Of a stretch of 64,000 nt of DNA, positions 40,360 through 52,609 are shown piece by piece. The notes beneath the pieces are model-generated. The model made no database searches, was not told where the DNA came from, and saw only the letters and a list, made by a program, of their open reading frames with translations. The DNA is from Patiria miniata (Eukaryota; Echinodermata; Asteroidea; Valvatida; Asterinidae): NCBI RefSeq assembly GCF_015706575.1, contig NW_024037056.1:10429176-10493175 (forward strand). Direction: 5' to 3'. Numbering within the stretch: position 1 is the stretch's first letter; every line of letters begins with the position of its first letter. A program made the position numbers and the translations under genes.

Positions 40360-41800
40360 CATATCCAGACACCACTTCTTTGGTTGTGTACAAAGTCTAT
40401 GGAGAGTCAAGTGTATTGTCAAAGTGTTTTTTAACAAAATTGGAAATGTTTCTCAGTCCCAGATTCTTGTCTTTTCATCATTTTTGCAATGACCTTCAAT
40501 GAGATATAACAATAAACAAAACATAGTCACTAGTAGTACAGACTACATTGTCTACACTCGGCATGCTCGGTATGGTAATGAAAAAAGTGGATTCAGGATG
40601 CAACATTCTTTCCATCATCCCTCCCCAAACACAAATACACGCCCCCCCCCCCCCCCCCACATCGGTTTCTTAATTTCCAATTCTAAAAAGTATGTGTATT
40701 TAGTCAGTGCAAACTGAACTGCAAGCCGCACGCAAATTTATGTGTAAACAGATGCATGGCTCGGCGGCCTCCCACCAGACCCAGTCTACATGCAGAATTC
40801 GCCAGCGAACAAACATGACAAAAACCGGTGCAATGCAACAACCAAACCCTCTAGTCCTACCTGCTTTATACTGATTCTCAACAGCTTTCAACTTCAAGTC
40901 GATTACCTCATATCCAAGAAATACCTTACAGCATACGAGCGTTAAAAAAATCCTTTCTAAATAAAAGAAATCTGTTCATAATTCACGAAGACGAAGACAC
41001 ATTAGTCACACAAGTACAACTCGACGTGGAATACTTCTTGATGGCGAATGAGAGGGCGCCCTCATTTGACGAATAAATGTTGTGTGTAATATTTCGATCA
41101 TTTTATCGTCGCGGGCAAAAAGACGCACGCCGTCGTTTTCAAAACTTCGTTTATTTTATTGTATTCCGATAAATAGAAGGTTTGACAAAGATAAAATTTG
41201 ACACTTTATCCTTTGTGATTATTTCATTACCTTTTATGAATTCGGCACATGGATCTCAAGTTAGAGGCCCGCTGACGGGCAAAGGGATCACTCGCAATCG
41301 CCTCTGCAAGATAGAACTCGGACAAAAAGTGTATGTAATTATCTCCATTTATAATTGATATACGAATTCAAAACTTTTTGGAGAATGTAGCAACACTATC
41401 AAGCTCTCTACATCTATCCTTGTAAAAAAAATCTTCGAATTTCTAATGAGAAAAGGACCATGTCAGTCAAAGAAAATACTGCACATAAATAAACTTCACC
41501 ACCTGTTCACTTAGCTTATCCAAAACATTTTGCAGTCGAGTCTCCACTAAATTGCTGTAGCGCCCTCTGTAGTTCTTGACAGCGAATAATTATTGCTTGG
41601 TGAAATTCACTTGGTACACACATTTGTAGATAAAAAATCACCCGAGAATCAGTCATGCTGATTGAATTTTCAATTTCATCCGCTGAGAAGCCTTTCCTAT
41701 GATAATCCAAACTAGATAACCAGTTTTTGTTGAACAAATATTCAGTTTTTAGGAAAATAAATCGAATTTGCTCTCTGGGCAAAAGAGGGCGCTATACTAG
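40360..41800. other. gap upstream of the minus-strand gene, nothing firm
   Basis: Could hold the promoter and leader of the KIAA0319L homologue. I see a poly-C tract (40649-40664), CpG-containing sequence near 41040-41140 and AT-rich stretches. A minus-strand open stretch at 41516-41791 lacks an ATG and splice support. Confidence 0.4.
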
Positions 41801-41952
41801 CTAACCAGTCGCGGATTTTATTTACAAGAAATAGTCGTCGATTTAATTCTGGATTGAAATTTTCGCGGCTTGCGCTCTCAGCCCGTCGTAGAAAAGTTTG
41901 GAAACAAGCAAACGATATTTCATTGGAGTCACTTAGATTTACAGTTTAAAGG
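41800..41952 (+). other. possible untranslated first exon
   Basis: A GC-richer stretch with CpGs ends in AAAGG|GTAAGTTA at 41953, a consensus splice donor, with no open frame before it. It could be a distal 5' leader of the plus-strand gene at 54.7 kb, about 2 kb upstream of the opposite-strand gene. Nothing else supports it. Confidence 0.2.
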
Positions 41953-42664
41953 GTAAGTTATGTATCTTGATATATGAGCTTATATCTGGTCTGTTGTTAT
42001 TGAGTAATGAGAAGTATAGTTGAAGTTTCGTAGTAGTTACTTTTCTGTTGGGAGTTTCATCTGATCTCGAACGTCGAAAGCCGAACCGAGCATTTTGAGT
42101 GGCACACACGGCCGGTTGCTAGTTTGGTGACTCCACCATGTCCACGGGTATTTACTATTTTGGACGTAAATTAGTGAATTTAATGCGAACTCAAATTATC
42201 GATTATTACAGGACGTGAATATTTTATCAAGTAACGATAATACATTTGCTTTGCTTTGTAATTTACTGTTTTGTTTTAACTTATAATACTTTAATAGCCT
42301 ATAGGGGACCTATCATTTTCCTTAAAAGTCAGGACTCGGGATGTCCTTATTTTTGGTCCACTTTTTTTTTAATCATTTTTTTTACTTGACACTGACAGAA
42401 ATGACACAACAACAACTTACAAAAAAAGAAAGGAAAGTGTTTTCGAACATAAGTTTGCGTATGTCTCGTAAATGTTAACATTTTATTATTTTATATTTGA
42501 TTTTCCTTTGAATGAGAATTAATGCAAGAAAAACAACTTTTTAGTTTTACAACTTTTTAGTTTTACAAGCATGACAAGTGGTGCCGCGGGCACACCAAAT
42601 TTCCTGTTTTGTCTTTTGTACTTTTAGGCAACTAGTCGTATGCATACTTTTGTGGGGGCCTGCA

Positions 42665-42743
42665 TGTTTGTTTGTTTGTTTGTTTGTTTGTTTGTTTGTT
42701 TGTTTGTTTGTTTGTTTGTTTGTTTGTTTGTTTGTTTGTTTGT
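42665..42743 (+). repeat. (TTTG)n microsatellite
   Basis: About 19 uninterrupted TTTG units, then an AT-rich TATTTATT tail. The FVCL-repeat reading frames over it are artefacts. Confidence 0.95.
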
Positions 42744-42779
42744 ATATTTATTTTTTATTTATTTATTTTCTTTTTTGAG

Positions 42780-44040
42780 GGGGAGGGGCATGGCCTAATT
42801 CAAAGGTGGCATTCGCAACATGCATACATATATATCCAGCATTTCCTTGCACTGAAAAGGCACCCCAGAGGTCCTATATAGCACTTACATGTAAATTTCC
42901 GCTCAACCCAATTTCAAGCAATATCAGTCACTGGATTTTAGTCCAACGATCTTGATTGCTATGCAAATATTGACATCCCAAAACGAGAGCCAAAATAACC
43001 CCTTTTGTTTACACATCACTTTAAAATGCTTCAGTGTAACTCTTGTGATGACCTGAGATCGTGCAGGCCGTTGTAAATGTTGACCTTGCTAAACAAAAAT
43101 GTGAAAAAAAGGCTTAAACAACACTGGTACGATGCAAATGTGAGGACACAATGTAGGGCCTACATCCAATTCTACATGTCGTGTAGTTGTCTCCATGAAA
43201 TTGCAATATATGCATTGTTACCTCAATTCCCTGAAGCATTCTTGCTTGAAAACATTGTATGTAAGTAACCCAGTACATGTATAAGCACAGCCTTTGTGCT
43301 GAAACACATGCATGTAATAAATTCTTTTCATGACATTGGGACACCTTACATTTTCTGTTTTCTGCTCAAATTGTTAACCCAAAAGTTGCCCATTGAAAAT
43401 ATTTGTGAGAAAGATTTGGGCCTACTCATTGGCTTACTGCCATTTACTTACATTTAAACAACATTGAGTCATCGAAGAAAAGAAAATTTATGACAGCAAA
43501 ATATCCGCAATAACAATTTTTTGTGCTGCAATAACTGTAACAAGTTTTCTGCTCGGAAGGACATCATAGTTTTGCTCATGAATATGCAAATTTGCATTAG
43601 CATAGCAACCGAAAAGGTACCAAAATAGGCCTACCCTTCAAAATGGCAAACAAAAATTGAAAAACAGGTTAAATTGGACACAAAGGTGTATTTTCAAGAA
43701 TTGCATTGAAAAAAATAACATTGCCTAGGCAATGTTGTATCATTGATACAACAGCCCCACACACAAATTTCCATATTTGCTTTTAAAGTTAACATTCAGT
43801 TGAAAATGAAAATGGTCACCAGTCTACAGATCAAGTGTTTCATTTTTTGGAGACCACTTAGTCTCCTCTCAACACGCTGTTTACGCACTCAGCCCAGTCT
43901 GTATGGCGACCCACAATGACTTCACCCGGAGACTAGTCAAGGACCCTTCAGCGTTATTGTTGGGGCTGTGTACACGTAAACTCAATACAAGTGGACAGAA
44001 TAGTTAAGCTATGGCAAGCTGTTCACGTACAGTGAAATAG
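42780..44040. other. intergenic, nothing recognised
   Basis: AT-rich, no exon with splice support and no repeat family named. Contains small palindromes such as TTGCCTAGGCAA near 43723 and TTGTATCATTGATACAA at 43734. Confidence 0.45.
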
Positions 44041-44047
44041 CGAAGTA

Positions 44048-44532
44048 CAGGGTGTGTAAAAAAAAAAAGAAACCCAAATGGTGGGACCATTGTTTTAGTG
44101 AAGTTCTGCATGTAGCACTTTCAATATCTAGGATATGAAAGTCCAATTCATAAGCTTTCTTTTAGTACAAGAAGCATTCAAATTGCTCATGTACTTTTCA
44201 AGTTACGGAATTTTAAACTCAACCACTGTTTTAAAGTTTACAAAAAAGGTAAGTGTTCTTTCAGCAAAACGAAAACAAATCACATAGGGATGTGTGTGAA
44301 TTGTTTTCGATTTGCTGAAAGAACGCACACCTTTTTCATGATCCGTGGACAGAACTTTAAAACGGTGGTTGTGTTTAAAATTCCGTAACTTGAAAGTGAT
44401 TGGAATGATTCTTATACTGAAAGCTTATGAATTAGGCTTTCATAGCATAGATTTGGAAAGTGTTACATGCAGACTTTAATTAATAAAACAAGAGTCCCGG
44501 CATTTGGGTTTCATTTTTTTTACTCACCCTGT
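44048..44532. mobile_element. CAGGGTG fold-back MITE, copy 2
   Basis: TA CAGGGTGTGTAAAAAAAAAA at left and TTTTTTTTACTCACCCTG TA at right, so the TA target is kept on both sides. The arms match 18341-18849. Confidence 0.85.
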
Positions 44533-44673
44533 AGGGTTCATCCAGAGAGAACTTTCAGTAAGAGTCAAAGTCAACTTGTGGAGAAATATCTCAACTTCAA
44601 CAAGGCACTGTTGAACAAGTTCTGGAGTCAGTGTGAGAGATTTGGTCAGTACAAGTACTTTAAACATAAAAAT

Positions 44674-45085
44674 GTAACCCTAACCGCCCTGAATCCTTCA
44701 AAATCCTCTTCAAATGCCAAAGTGGAGGAATTTGGAGGATTGAGGTTACATGGCAAAAGTGCATTACTGATTTCGTAGGATGCACTTTGTCAAGGTCTTG
44801 GGCCAGACCTTGTGTTGTTTTTGCTTAGCCATGCATAAATATAGGCCTGGATTAAGCTTGAAATCCTCCGCACTGCTCCAGGATGTCACTTGCCACGCCT
44901 CAACAAATTGACAGTCACTGCCACAGGATTTTGCAGGATTCAGGCAGTGGTCACCCCTCCATGGACCATATTCAAGAAATAATGGAGGAATTTGCAGGAT
45001 TGAGGCTATTTTTCCATGAGGCCAATTAGAGGATTTTGCAGGATTGAGGCTACATCCTAGCAAAAAGGCCAAAGGAATTAGGGTT
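44674..45085. mobile_element. TTAACCCTAA-ended MITE, copy 4
   Basis: ACCCTAACCGCCCTGAATCC to GGCCAAAGGAATTAGGGTT, same orientation as copy 3. Internal subrepeats preserved. Confidence 0.8.
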
Positions 45086-45664
45086 TTAAAAACAGGAAAA
45101 TTAGCGGGCCTAACATTTGGGTCTTTAAGCAATACCTTTTTACCAAGGCAAAATTCATTTTTGTTTTTCATATTTTATGTTTATAAAGACAATTTTTTTT
45201 TTTTGGAAGACAAGGAAATGTTTTGTCTCAGAAACTTGCTGTATTAGCAACGTAATATTGCCCAAAGATACAGTTGACACCCACATTTTTTATAATAGAA
45301 ATTTTTTTAAAAATATATTTGGGAATGAATACTGAGAAACATGTTGGTCCATAGTTGTCAAGACACATGTTTTCGCTCACCAAGGAAGTGTAAAATCAAC
45401 TTAATGATTAACCAAGTTACCATGGCAATGTCGGTAACCATGGTTACGGCAGCGAAACCGTATTTTCTAAACAGAGTGTTTGCAGCCGGCTAAATAGAGC
45501 AAGCGTTAATAAATTTTACACGTCGCTGCCCTTTGCCCACACTAATTTACATTTGACACGTTGCTTGAAAAGAAAACCTGTGTAAAGTCTGGATCGTTGT
45601 ATTCTTGAAAAATATGTGTAGATGGCATGTGAACAGTTTCCAGATTTGTCTAAACTGTAGTATT

Positions 45665-46080
45665 TACCCTAATCTTCCCAAATCCTCCAAAATCCTCTTT
45701 GCAAAGTAGAGGATTTGGTAAAAATGTGTGTCCATGATATTGGCAAGATGTGTATCAAGGTCTCGGCCCGGACCTTGTATTGTTGATGCTCAGTCTTGCA
45801 TAAATTTATAGGCCTAGATTACAAATGTATAGGCCTACATTGTTTGTAATCCTCCGCACTGCTCCAGAATGTCACTGGCTCTGCCTCAACATACTGACAG
45901 TGATTGCTGGAGGATTTTGCAGGATTGAGGCAGTGGTCACCCCTCTAAGGACCACATTCAAAAAATGACGGGGATTTTGCAGGGTTAAGTCTGTATGGAA
46001 TTTTTACATGGAGACAGTTTGAGGATTTTGCAGGATTGAGGTTTCATCCTAGCAAAAAAGGCTAGGGAGTTTAGGGTTAA
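45665..46080. mobile_element. TTAACCCTAA-ended MITE, copy 5
   Basis: TACCCTAATCTTCCCAAATC to GCTAGGGAGTTTAGGGTTAA. It lies 580 bp from copy 4 in the same orientation. Confidence 0.8.
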
Positions 46081-46769
46081 TGTACCGATACACCAACTTA
46101 CAGTGGAATGCCAAAAAGGCACCTTTTTAAAAATACATTTTTTTGTCCTATGGCACAGTTGCATCACATTAATTTGACCAAATTGTATCACAAAATGTAG
46201 ATTACATACATTTAATTCAAATCTTACCCCGGAATTACCTCTCAACCTAATTTACGTGTACATTTCATATTCAACTTTGAGTTTCAGGACATTACCCCTT
46301 GTTATTAGCTTCTCCTGTTTCCAATAACATCAACTACATGTATTAAAAAAGCAATCAAATCGTCACGGCATGGATTTGCCAAATCAATGGCTATTCCTAT
46401 CGCACGCCCTGATTCAGTATTGACCGCGCGGTAAATTTTTAATTAAATCCACTTGCATACTTGCCAAGTGCTGTCGTTGTCGGTATATTTGTACAGCTTC
46501 TGTTGATTAATTTGTCGACGGGCTGCTTTCTTTTGTTAACTCGTTGATGAGCTCGTTTATTGGGACAGATGGGAACGTGAATTAGATAATTAGCGAATTG
46601 GCTTGTGTTTGCATGTTGCTATGGAGTAGAGTGTGTAACAAGTCAACGACACGTCTCTACTCGTGTCGTGATGTTACGGTGGAAACTGTGAAAGTCTGGC
46701 TTGCAGATTTGATTCCCGAGAATTTTTCGTCACGTTTCTTACAGGTAGGTCCTGTTAGCAATTTCATTA

Positions 46770-47108
46770 ACCCTATTCCCTTGGGTATTTTTATTAGAAA
46801 GTATCCTGAATCCACCAAAATCCATCAATTTTGCCATGCTAAAAATGTTGGTGTCCTAAGTGAGTCCATTAGAATCCACCAGTTAGCCGGGAGTAAATCA
46901 GTTGAGATCCTGAATCCATCAAAGTCCTGCAACTGCTCAATATGGAGGTATCCTGAATCCATCAAAATCCTGCAGTACCGCTAGGCTTCATGTCCTGAAT
47001 CCATCAAAATCCCCCAGTTTGTGCAATATGGAGGTATCCTGATTCCACCGAAATCTCCGAAACTGGGGTGTGGATTTTTATGGATTGAGGTACATTGTAC
47101 GTTAGGGT
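46770..47108. mobile_element. diverged relative of the TTAACCCTAA MITE
   Basis: TTAACCCTATTCCCTTGGG to GTACGTTAGGGTTAA, but inside it repeats CCTGAATCCATCAAAATCC four times, distinct from the CAATCCTGCAAAATCC subrepeat of the main family. Confidence 0.65.
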
Positions 47109-47435
47109 TAAAAATCTTGGGGTTTTTTTTTCTTTAAAAGCAAACTGCTATATAATTTTACGCACAACGCAACAACAAAAATGCATTTTGTATCTTGAAA
47201 TCCCTGTGTTGCAATGTGAATCAATGAAAAGTGCTCACTGAGAAATTTAGAACTTTGAATTTTTGTTGATTGACACTTTACAGAAATTGTGGATTATTAT
47301 TTGACTTTTTATGGATTTGGTTCTTAAATTTTTGTCGGAAATGTTGAGTCTTTTTTTAGGATTACAAAAATTATCCGTTGGTAATGAAACTTCTGTCATT
47401 GTAATCATTATTTCTTTCCACTTTGTGCTTTTGTT

Positions 47436-47592
47436 GTCACAGGCATGCAACTTTTCCTCGGATCAGCTGATTTCCTCTTTTTTTACTTCCCATGTGTGCC
47501 ATTGAAAATAGAAAAACACTGTACAAAGTCTGGGAAAAATTTGAATTTCCTCTTTTTTTGTGATTTCCCAGTTGCATGCCTGTGATGAGTGA
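47436..47592. repeat. inverted repeat CACAGGCATGCAACT
   Basis: GTCACAGGCATGCAACTTTT at left, CAGTTGCATGCCTGTGATGA at right. The inner arms both read TTTCCTCTTTTTTT in the same direction. About 157 bp. Confidence 0.6.
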
Positions 47593-47929
47593 CATATCAC
47601 AGAATTCAAGTTTCAGGCGCGTTTATAAAAGTCACCCAGGACTTCCTTACAACTTAGTTTTGAAACTGTGGACAGGTGGAGGGTAATATTGTACAAAATG
47701 TACATTGTACAAGGTAAGTCTTTCCTCCATCGGTTAACAAAGAAAAATGCCCGGTCGCAATCACCATTCACACCGAGTGATAAGATATTGACTGTTCCCA
47801 CCACCACCAGTCCCTGACAATTCTTTCAGACTTGAAAAAAGAAGAGTAAAAAATCAATATAATCTTTTCAGTTGAGCGCCAACGGCAAAAGAATAATACT
47901 GTGAGGATAATGGAAGTTCTCGAGTAAGA

Positions 47930-48113
47930 ACACACTGCAACTTCAGCGATGGGCTCTTGTTAAGAGAGCCGTTTTGTTTTGGGAATGTTTTGGACGAAAT
48001 TCTGAGGCTGCAAGAAAAAGTCACTCAATTGGGAGTTGTCAAAAAGGGTTTGGAGTTTTGCTGTCATGTTTGAACATTATAATTGACGTTTTTTAGCCAT
48101 TGGAGTGAAAAAG
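47930..48113 (+). other. possible untranslated first exon
   Basis: Non-repetitive stretch ending GAAAAAG|GTAAGTTG at 48114, again a consensus donor without a preceding reading frame. It is an alternative or additional 5' leader for the gene starting at 54.7 kb. Low support. Confidence 0.18.
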
Positions 48114-48610
48114 GTAAGTTGTGGCTGTTACTTTTTGAGCCCCTTTTATTCACATTCCTAATTCTGTGTGAGAAGATGGTGGGCTAAACTCTAACAAGCC
48201 TGCAGTTTATTTTACTGATTGTATTATGATTTCAAAGAGTGAGAGTTCTCAGGTTGACCTTTGGCCTAGTTGTTTGGTTTGCTGCCATGGCAACGACTGC
48301 AACAATGAAAACCGTGGATTAGATTGTTTTGGTCTCTTTTTTTTTGGTCCTTTTTTTTCTCTAAAGATCAATTTGTACAAACCCTTTCACTTGAAAGTGC
48401 AAGATTTGTTTGCTTGCTCAATGGCTTGATGTTTTTGTAGTTTATGGAGCAGCCGAAATTCCAGAAATTCCAGTGCTGAGTTTATGTAATTTGTGATTAC
48501 TGAACTGTGTTACAATAAGCCAGGATTTTGGTTAGGATTCTAGCGTACCTATTTTCAGTGTAACAATACTTCCTGTAAAATGCAATGGACATCAATCGAT
48601 GGGGTATTGG

Positions 48611-48707
48611 AAGGGGGGGGGGGGAAAGAGTCCTCCACTTTTTAAAGTGGGGGGGGGGGGGGAGAGATATATCATTCCCTGCCCTCCCCCCCCCCCCCCC
48701 CACTTTT
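48611..48707. repeat. poly-G / poly-C cluster
   Basis: G-runs at 48611 and 48645 and C-runs at 48688 within 100 bp, with ACTTTTTAAAGT between the G-runs. Capable of hairpin or G-quadruplex structure and prone to assembly error. Confidence 0.8.
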
Positions 48708-48829
48708 TTCTGCCCCGAATAAAAGTCATAGCCAACATAATAGCCCATAATACCCCGGTAGCTCATTCAATGACTCCAAACTCGAAAATGATGTTTAAAT
48801 GATAATCTTTTGCTTAAAAAAAAATGGGT

Positions 48830-49960
48830 TAAAGTGGACAGAAATTGCCTCAGATGGCACCACAGAGTGTCTAGAGTTTGTGTGCAGTACAGTACGTGCT
48901 AGCCCAAATGCAATTTGGTGATCATTTCTTGGGCTGCTTTCTGTAGTTAAAATTAAAAATGGGACGGATATCCACAAATGATTTACAATGTATCTAGCCC
49001 AAATAAAAAATAGGGTATTCCTACCCCCTTTTTTCGATTTTGGTTCTGAATATCATCCACTGATTTGCTACATGTATGAAGGGATACACAAATCTCTTCA
49101 GATTGTGTCTCCTTCCTATACTTGCGGTACATGCATATGCCCCCTTACAATGTACAATTTGCAGCAGTGTAGTGTCACTCAGTAGCTGATATTCAGAGTG
49201 GCAAGGGCAATTGGTCTAGTGACATGCCTAACACCAACATCAGTAGTCCATGTTAGACACATCCAATAAACATCCTAGGCAATTGTGGGCAACCCAAGCC
49301 AATCAAACCTACACCCGACTTTGTATTTAAATGCTCTCATCGGACCGTTACATCAAAGCACTGTTTGAAAATCTTTCTTTATGAGCCACCACTAGATCTC
49401 CTTGAAAAAGCCCAAACAAAAGCTGTAAATGTGCTTGTCGATAACTTCTCCACACAATTTTTGAGTTCGGTATTGAGAACATAAAGGGGAGGTGGTTAAA
49501 GCACAGAAATTTGGTGCCAGAAGTCAGGTTTCTGTAAGTCCCGCCCACCTTGGCAACATCACAGCAACGACCTGGCCATTGCTAGGTCAATATGTAAATT
49601 TACATACAGGATGAGCTTTGCCGTTGATGAATCTATCCTCAGAGTGATTGCACATGATTGCACATGATTGCACATTTTGCTGATGCACACAATCTGTGTA
49701 CGCATGTGAGTCATACAGTAAATTAGTAGTGTCTAAATAAAAACTAAAAAGATCCACATCCATTCATTGCAAAGAATGTATTTTCCCATTAATTAAAGCT
49801 ATAGTCCATCATTTGCAGCCATCCGAAAAAGTAACTGGCGTATTATTGTTGAAAAACATACAGTGTACTTGGTTGAAAGATAGTTAGTACATGGACTAAA
49901 CTCCCTGTGAAATTAATCTTTCTGGCAAGCTGTCATTTTGAAGTAATCAACGAAAGAAGG
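48830..49960. other. intergenic, nothing recognised
   Basis: Short unrelated open frames only. One triple repeat of GATTGCACAT at 49649-49677. No gene or transposon identified. Confidence 0.45.
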
Positions 49961-49970
49961 CCTTTCCAAC

Positions 49971-49990
49971 GGTGCGTCTTAAGACGCACC
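49971..49990. repeat. perfect 20-bp palindrome
   Basis: GGTGCGTCTTAAGACGCACC is fully self-complementary and begins a CpG-rich stretch to 50100. Confidence 0.85.
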
Positions 49991-51099
49991 CTAGGAAAAT
50001 TAAAATTAGTAGTTCGTTTTGTTATTCCGCGCAGCGTGCGCAAGCATTGGCACGACGCACAGGCGCGTGCGGTTGCTATAATTCGTCCGATCAGTGCGCG
50101 ACATCGAGTATAGCTGCAATTCAAAACAATTCAAAACATGATTCAGCAACTTTCGATGGCAAGAAACTTTTCACCCCTTTTATTTTACGAATTAGGCCTA
50201 TTTTGAAAAATATCCATGCAAATGCAGTTAAAAAAGTACAAACTCATTCATTTTATCTAATGAAATATGTAATGCTTTTGGTAAGATTTTACTCAGCATA
50301 CATACATGTACATGATGTACCGTATGACATGTAACATCCAATTCATTTTATTACTTGAAACATACACACAAGTTACATTTGCACAACTTTCAAATTCTGT
50401 GTTTAAAATGTACTGTAAAATGCCATAATCTTAATTTGAGTGTTCCTTGTGCATTGATAGTGCCTTTGATGGCTGTGCAGGCAAAATCTTACCATGACCT
50501 TGGCGTGACCTCACTGAACAAATTGGGTGCCATGGTTGCGCCTTATGCAGTCGCTATAGCGACCAAGAACATTGTTTACATGCTGCGTATCCAATTTTTT
50601 ATTTGGCCTCGATAAATGACATGAAATGTTTCTCTTACTCAATGTTTACTGTTTATAATCTGGCTTGGATTTTAGTATAATTGATTTTGTTTTTATTCTT
50701 CGGTGCAACTCTTTATAATGAAGTGAGTGAACTTTACTGGATAAATACTAATTGAAACAAATGCTAATTGATTCTTTAATTAATCAGCTCTGTAGTGCAT
50801 GCATTTTTCTTTATCTACCGGGTATACATGTAAGCATGGTAAGTAAGAAATGTTTAGGATGACGATTCAAATTTTTATGATTGGCCAGACGTGGCAGTGG
50901 AAAGTTTTGCAAGATTTTGTTTTCAACTAAATGCACTGTGCGGCAGGATTCACAATTACAATGTTCCGGTAGCGCTCAACAGTTCGATTTTGGAGAGTAA
51001 AAAATGTTGACCCCCGAAATTTGCTCTAGCACGGTTCTCGCAAGAATAACACAAAAATGTACAGTTTTTGACGGTTTTGTGAACATTTATATCCTACTT

Positions 51100-51562
51100 T
51101 TAAAGGGAATGTACATCATTGGCTTTCGCTGTAATTTTCAGAAATGAACTAGTTGAGGGGTTAGTATAATAGAACAAAATATTGTTACACTGACATATTT
51201 GAAGTTTTGTGTCCAAAAATGCTGGAAAAACCAAGAAAAACGAAAATGTGCAAGTAGCCTGGTCCCCTGACTCCACTAAAAATGAAATGGATCAATTTAT
51301 AGATGCCGGAAAATTGTAAGGTAAGGGAACCAGTCTAGCTGACCTGCACCCGTTCATGAACATGTTACCAATAGCAAACACAATTTGGACTGAAACAAAT
51401 GGTAAAAATGGAGCAGTTGTTGAAAAATAGTTAGGTTTTTCCAACGGTGGTCGGCCGACCACCGTTGGAAATGTATACAAAAAAAAACATTTTCTTGAAA
51501 ATTACTTCACACCAGGTGCCATAATTTTACAGAATGCTTTAGACTGTCATTTACCAATTAAC
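51100..51562. mobile_element. TTAA palindrome MITE, copy e, right end missing
   Basis: TTAAAGGGAATGTACATCAT at left. Perfect palindrome at 51441-51468, arm CCAACGGTGGTCGG (type of copy c). Similarity stops in GACTGTCATTTACCA, before the right terminal repeat. Confidence 0.8.
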
Positions 51563-52064
51563 ATCATTTCATTTAAACGTGGGGAGCATTCCAGGATGTT
51601 CCTTTCATGTAATCACCTTGGACACCATGTTTTGCAAACACTACATGTACTTCAAACACTTTTCAAACACTTGCAATTTGTGCAATTTACTCGTTCTAAA
51701 AAAACATGTACTGTATTTTGCTAATGGTGCTGATGATGTAGGTATGTATCTGGTTTTACAGTAAGTACCAGTATTGTGTGCAGCATCCTTTTGTCCTCAT
51801 GTTGATTGGGATAATAGGCCCAAGGGCTAATCCTAATCCCAGCTAAATCCCCTTAATCATCCCACCAGCAAGATTGTTAATCCCCATTCTCTGTGCTTCC
51901 ATGCCTGTGGCTAGATCACTTCAGATGATTCAGTAGCTGTTCACTGTTAAATGCAAATAGGGGATTAAATATAATCCCTCCACAACAGCAAACAGTTAAG
52001 CAGTAGTTTGTGTTCATCTGTTGAAAGTTTGCTACACCATTGCTATCATAGCAAAGTACTCACA

Positions 52065-52601
52065 TTAAAGGGAATATACATGTACATCATTTGCTTTTGC
52101 TGTAATTTTCTGAAATGGATGGGATGGGGGGGGGGGGGGGGTTGGAAATATATAGCAAATATAGTTACACTGACTTTTTTGAGGTTTTGGGTTCGAAAAT
52201 GCTATAAAAACCAAGAAAAACAATCATTTTCCTGTAGTCTGATTCCCTGACTCCATATAAGAAGAAACAGAGCAGTTTACATACATTGGGGAATTGTAAG
52301 GTCAGGGAACCAGTCTAGCTGGCTTGTACCCGTTCATAGGTGTGTAATCGATTGCAAACAAGTGCGATGGTCAATTGGGGCCAGTATTTGAAAAAAGCCA
52401 GTTTTTTTCCAACGCTGGTTGGCCGACCAGCGTTGGAAATTGATACAAAAATACCACTTTTCTTGAAAATGACAGTATACCAGGTGCCATGATTTTACAG
52501 GATGCTTTACACTGTCATTCACTAACAGTCCAGCAAGGTATTTCAAAATGATTTGGTAGTTTTATTTTTTGATGTTTGCAAATGTTGTATTTTCCCTTTA
52601 A
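52065..52601. mobile_element. TTAA palindrome MITE, copy f
   Basis: TTAA borders and terminal repeats intact. Palindrome at 52409-52436, arm CCAACGCTGGTTGG with one mismatch. An expanded G-run at 52127-52141 interrupts the left part. Confidence 0.87.
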
Positions 52602-52609
52602 GGTACCGG

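Noticed and set aside
41516-41791. Minus-strand open stretch of about 90 codons with protein-like composition
   Set aside because: No ATG before residue 40 or so, an in-frame stop just upstream, no convincing acceptor or donor and no family recognised.
42578-42881. FVCLFVCL repeat proteins
   Set aside because: Translation of the (TTTG)n microsatellite.
46598-46751. Plus-strand frame ending WLADLIPENFSSRFLQ before CAG|GTAGGT
   Set aside because: The donor is good, but there is no acceptor in phase with a neighbour, and the frame runs on into MITE sequence. Kept as chance.
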